From contig NZ_JACWMX010000005.1 of NCBI RefSeq assembly GCF_014773245.1, forward strand, positions 1 through 64,000: a DNA stretch of 64,000 nucleotides, given 5' to 3'. The notes below the pieces were generated by a model. It was not told the DNA's origin, searched no databases, and saw only the letters and a list, made by a program, of their open reading frames with translations. This stretch comes from Mucilaginibacter glaciei (GTDB lineage: Bacteria > Bacteroidota > Bacteroidia > Sphingobacteriales > Sphingobacteriaceae). How positions within the stretch are numbered: the stretch's first letter is position 1; the number at the start of each line of letters is the position of its first letter. Below are positions 61,570-64,000 of this stretch, in pieces. Made by a program: the position numbers and the translations under genes.

Positions 61570-64000
61570 ATGGCAGAACAGCATCCTCTTTCAGGTAATG
61601 AGCAGGACCGCCTGGCGGCACTCGACTCATACGGTATCATGGATACCTTACCGGAGAAGGAGTATGATGCTATTACGCGGCTGGCATCCTATATATGCCA
61701 GTCGCCTATTGCTTTTATTTCATTTATTGATGATAAAAGGCAGTGGGTAAAGGCCGGCTTAGGGTTGGGTATACAAGAAGTCGCTGTCGAAGACTCCTTT
61801 TGTAAGTACACTATCCTGCAAGACAATGTAGTGGAGATTGCGGATGCCTCCAGGCATGAAGTTTTTAAGGACAGTGAGATGGTTAAAGGCGATTTTGGCC
61901 TGCGGTTTTATGCCAGTGCACCCCTTATAGATCCCGATGGTCATCGCATAGGCACCCTGTGCGTTATCGACCAAAAGGTTAAAGAACTTACCGACGAACA
62001 GCGCGACGCCATGCGCATCCTGGCCAACGAGGTGATGTCGCACCTGATTTTGCGAAAGCAAAAAAAGGAGTTGGAGAAAAGCCTGGCCGTACACAAGGAA
62101 TTTTATACGCTGTTCAACAACTCGCCCGAAATACATTTTATAGCCGGCCAGGATTCCAGGATAGAATTGATAAATGATGCCGTGACCGGAATACTGGGCT
62201 ATACGCCCGGCCAGGCGATTGGTATTTCGCTTTGGGATTTTGTGGTGGGCAAAAACCGCGAATTATACATTCCGCTTATCGAAAAGGCCATTGCCGCGCA
62301 AACCCCCATCGAGTTAGAAACGCAAACCATTACCGGTGGTGGCGAAGTGAAGTGGCTCAGTTGGACAGCGGTTAACCGTGCAGGCAAATGGTATGCCAGC
62401 GGCAGGGATATTACTTTTCAAAAAAGACTGATCTTAGAAACCGAGCAACTATCGTTAGTTGCCAGCAAGATAAAAAACGGTGTAGTGATCAGCAATGCCG
62501 ATGATAAGGTGGTTTGGACTAACAATGCCTTTGAAACCATCACCGGCTACAATTTAACTGATGCTGAGGGTAAGTTCCTGGGTGAGGTGATCAAAGGTAA
62601 GCCAAAAGATAAAGAGGCAGAAAAGGCACTGGTAGAGGCACGGGCGAAAAACCTGTCGTACGAGGTGGAGCTGTCTATGACCACCAAAACCGGTGCCCCT
62701 ATTTGGATAGCGGTAAACAACTCAGTCATATTTGCCGCCGATGGCACCGTAGAAAAATACATCCGTATCATTATCGATATTACCGCCCGCAAACGTGCCG
62801 AGCATGATGTAGAGATCTTATCTTTCGCGGCGCGCAAATCGCCAAGCGGTATCATGATCCGCGATAGCGAGGGGAAGATCATCTGGATGAATGAGAGCAT
62901 GGAAGGGATCATCGGCTATTCATTAGATGAGTTGAAAGGGCATACCGTTGGTACTATGCTGGTTGGCCCAGAAACCGACCTCAGTGTATTTGAAAGTGCG
63001 TTACAGGCCGTAAAGGAAAACAGGCCGTATGAGGTAGAGATCAAAATTTATAAGAAAGATGGCGCAACTACCTGGGTGTATATATCAAACAGCCCGCTGT
63101 TTAACGATGAAGGCAGTGTTGAGCGGCAGATAGCGGTGATGGTTGATATTACTGCCCGCAAAAAAACCGAAGAACAACTGACTATGCTTTCCCTGGTGGC
63201 CAGTAAAACCACCAGCGGCGTAGTGATAAACAATAGTGACGGCTGTGTAGAATGGGTAAACGATGCCTTTGAAAAAATCACGGGCTTTAGTTTGGATGAT
63301 GTAAAAGACAAACACCTGGGCGACTCTTTAAAAGGTGAGCTAACGGATGTCGCCATCATAACCAAAGCACGTGAACTATCGGCACAGAAGCAATCATTTG
63401 AGGTTGATATGCTGATGTACCGTAAAGATGGCCAGCCGCTTTGGATCACGGTGATTAATTCGGTAATCATGGCAGATGACGGTAAGGTAGATAAATACAT
63501 CGAAGTAATTATTGACATTACCGCTAAAAAGAAGGCCGAACTGCAATTGGTTGCCGCCCGCGAAGAAGCTATCCAGTTAAGCCGTGCCAAAGATATGTTT
63601 ATCGGGGTAATGAGCCACGAGATCCGTACACCACTGAATGCGGTGATCGGCATGTCGCACCTGTTGCTGGAAGATAACCCTTTACCATCGCAAAAAGAGA
63701 ACCTGGGGATCCTTAAATTTTCGGCAGAGAACCTGATGACTTTGATTAACGATGTGTTGGATTTTACCAAAATAGAAACCGGTAATATCGAACTGGAGAG
63801 TGCCAGGCTGGACCTGCGCGATATGGTGAACAGCATCAGCGGATCGATGCAATATAAAGCCGCGGAACATAAAATTTATCTGAAACAAAGTATTGATGAT
63901 AGTATACCCGCCTTTGTTTTAGGCGACAGGGCCAGACTTACGCAGATTTTACTAAATTTGGTGAGTAATTCGGTTAAATTTACTGCAACGGGTGGCGTTA
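61570..64000 (+). CDS. GAF and multi-PAS histidine kinase, truncated by the window end
   Basis: The frame stays open to the last base (810 codons seen). It has a GAF domain (about 20-155, LDSYGIMDTLPEKEYDAITR), four PAS/PAC repeats (about 165-285, 300-415, 420-540, 545-665, each ending in a DITA block), HisKA with His683 (MSHEIRTPLNAVIGMSHLL) and the start of HATPase (LVSNSVKF). It is probably a hybrid kinase; the C-terminus is off the window. It has no membrane helix, so it is likely cytosolic. Confidence 0.93.
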   Translation, partial: MAEQHPLSGNEQDRLAALDSYGIMDTLPEKEYDAITRLASYICQSPIAFISFIDDKRQWVKAGLGLGIQEVAVEDSFCKYTILQDNVVEIADASRHEVFKDSEMVKGDFGLRFYASAPLIDPDGHRIGTLCVIDQKVKELTDEQRDAMRILANEVMSHLILRKQKKELEKSLAVHKEFYTLFNNSPEIHFIAGQDSRIELINDAVTGILGYTPGQAIGISLWDFVVGKNRELYIPLIEKAIAAQTPIELETQTITGGGEVKWLSWTAVNRAGKWYASGRDITFQKRLILETEQLSLVASKIKNGVVISNADDKVVWTNNAFETITGYNLTDAEGKFLGEVIKGKPKDKEAEKALVEARAKNLSYEVELSMTTKTGAPIWIAVNNSVIFAADGTVEKYIRIIIDITARKRAEHDVEILSFAARKSPSGIMIRDSEGKIIWMNESMEGIIGYSLDELKGHTVGTMLVGPETDLSVFESALQAVKENRPYEVEIKIYKKDGATTWVYISNSPLFNDEGSVERQIAVMVDITARKKTEEQLTMLSLVASKTTSGVVINNSDGCVEWVNDAFEKITGFSLDDVKDKHLGDSLKGELTDVAIITKARELSAQKQSFEVDMLMYRKDGQPLWITVINSVIMADDGKVDKYIEVIIDITAKKKAELQLVAAREEAIQLSRAKDMFIGVMSHEIRTPLNAVIGMSHLLLEDNPLPSQKENLGILKFSAENLMTLINDVLDFTKIETGNIELESARLDLRDMVNSISGSMQYKAAEHKIYLKQSIDDSIPAFVLGDRARLTQILLNLVSNSVKFTATGGV

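Noticed and set aside
61759-62136. Minus-strand frame within the GAF/PAS kinase
   Set aside because: It is antisense to a continuous kinase frame with intact domains.

Overview
The window looks like chromosomal DNA of a Bacteroidetes, most likely a Sphingobacteriaceae of the Mucilaginibacter/Pedobacter type. This is judged from the sequence alone. The grounds are promoters with the Bacteroidetes -7 box TAnnTTTG, families typical of the phylum (DUF3127, glycine-rich RRM protein, a type IX secretion sorting tail, sigma-70/TonB pairs, SMUG2, the L13-S9-S2-EF-Ts order) and many palindromic intergenic repeats. No tRNA, rRNA, CRISPR array, prophage or intact transposase was seen. The last gene runs off the right edge.

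Layout. 1-448: stacked palindromic repeats. 449-8541: an exopolysaccharide-type locus on the minus strand (sensor kinase, BcsB-like protein, family-2 synthase with an N-terminal MshEN/GspE-N domain, polytopic membrane protein) with a divergent secreted GH5 glycanase. 8579-13140: acyl-ACP desaturase, aldo/keto reductase, a ParE-type toxin-antitoxin pair and an SGNH esterase. 13268-18276: translation operon rplM-rpsI-rpsB-tsf, then nagA and pyrH. 18290-18611: three copies of a repeat. 18643-25881: minus-strand ABC exporter, GNAT, frr, lipocalin, RRM protein, Gre-like factor, CapA-like phosphoesterase and NlpC/P60 peptidase. 26333-33522: PDH E1 alpha and E2, XRE regulator, HD hydrolase, OprB-like porin, YceI, DUF2461 and DUF1905 proteins. 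33689-36485: sensor kinase, PhoU-like protein and PiT transporter with a Pho-box-like repeat. 36525-46907: mixed genes, including an ECF sigma factor overlapping an anti-sigma/TonB fusion, an AraC regulator, SMUG2 glycosylase, DUF885 and MtfA peptidases and an rRNA methyltransferase. 46987-51225: DUF3127, a T9SS cargo and an HK/OmpR pair. 51222-54869: a broken VOC gene, a small beta-barrel with a CRP-like operator, a nucleotidyltransferase pair and an M28 peptidase. 55260-64000: dxs, a carboxypeptidase-regulatory-domain protein, scpA, glyA and a truncated GAF/multi-PAS kinase.

How the genes work together. The clearest functional units are the polysaccharide locus, whose synthase carries its own possible c-di-GMP receptor domain; the phosphate unit (kinase, PhoU-like, PiT); the translation operon; the pyruvate dehydrogenase pair, which lacks E1 beta; and two small toxin-antitoxin-like pairs. 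The most novel-looking signals are the MshEN-synthase locus, a ~97-bp dispersed palindromic element present in two convergent gaps about 17.6 kb apart, the alternative-pairing repeats in the rpsB-tsf gap, and hairpins placed directly before the RRM-protein and lipocalin genes.
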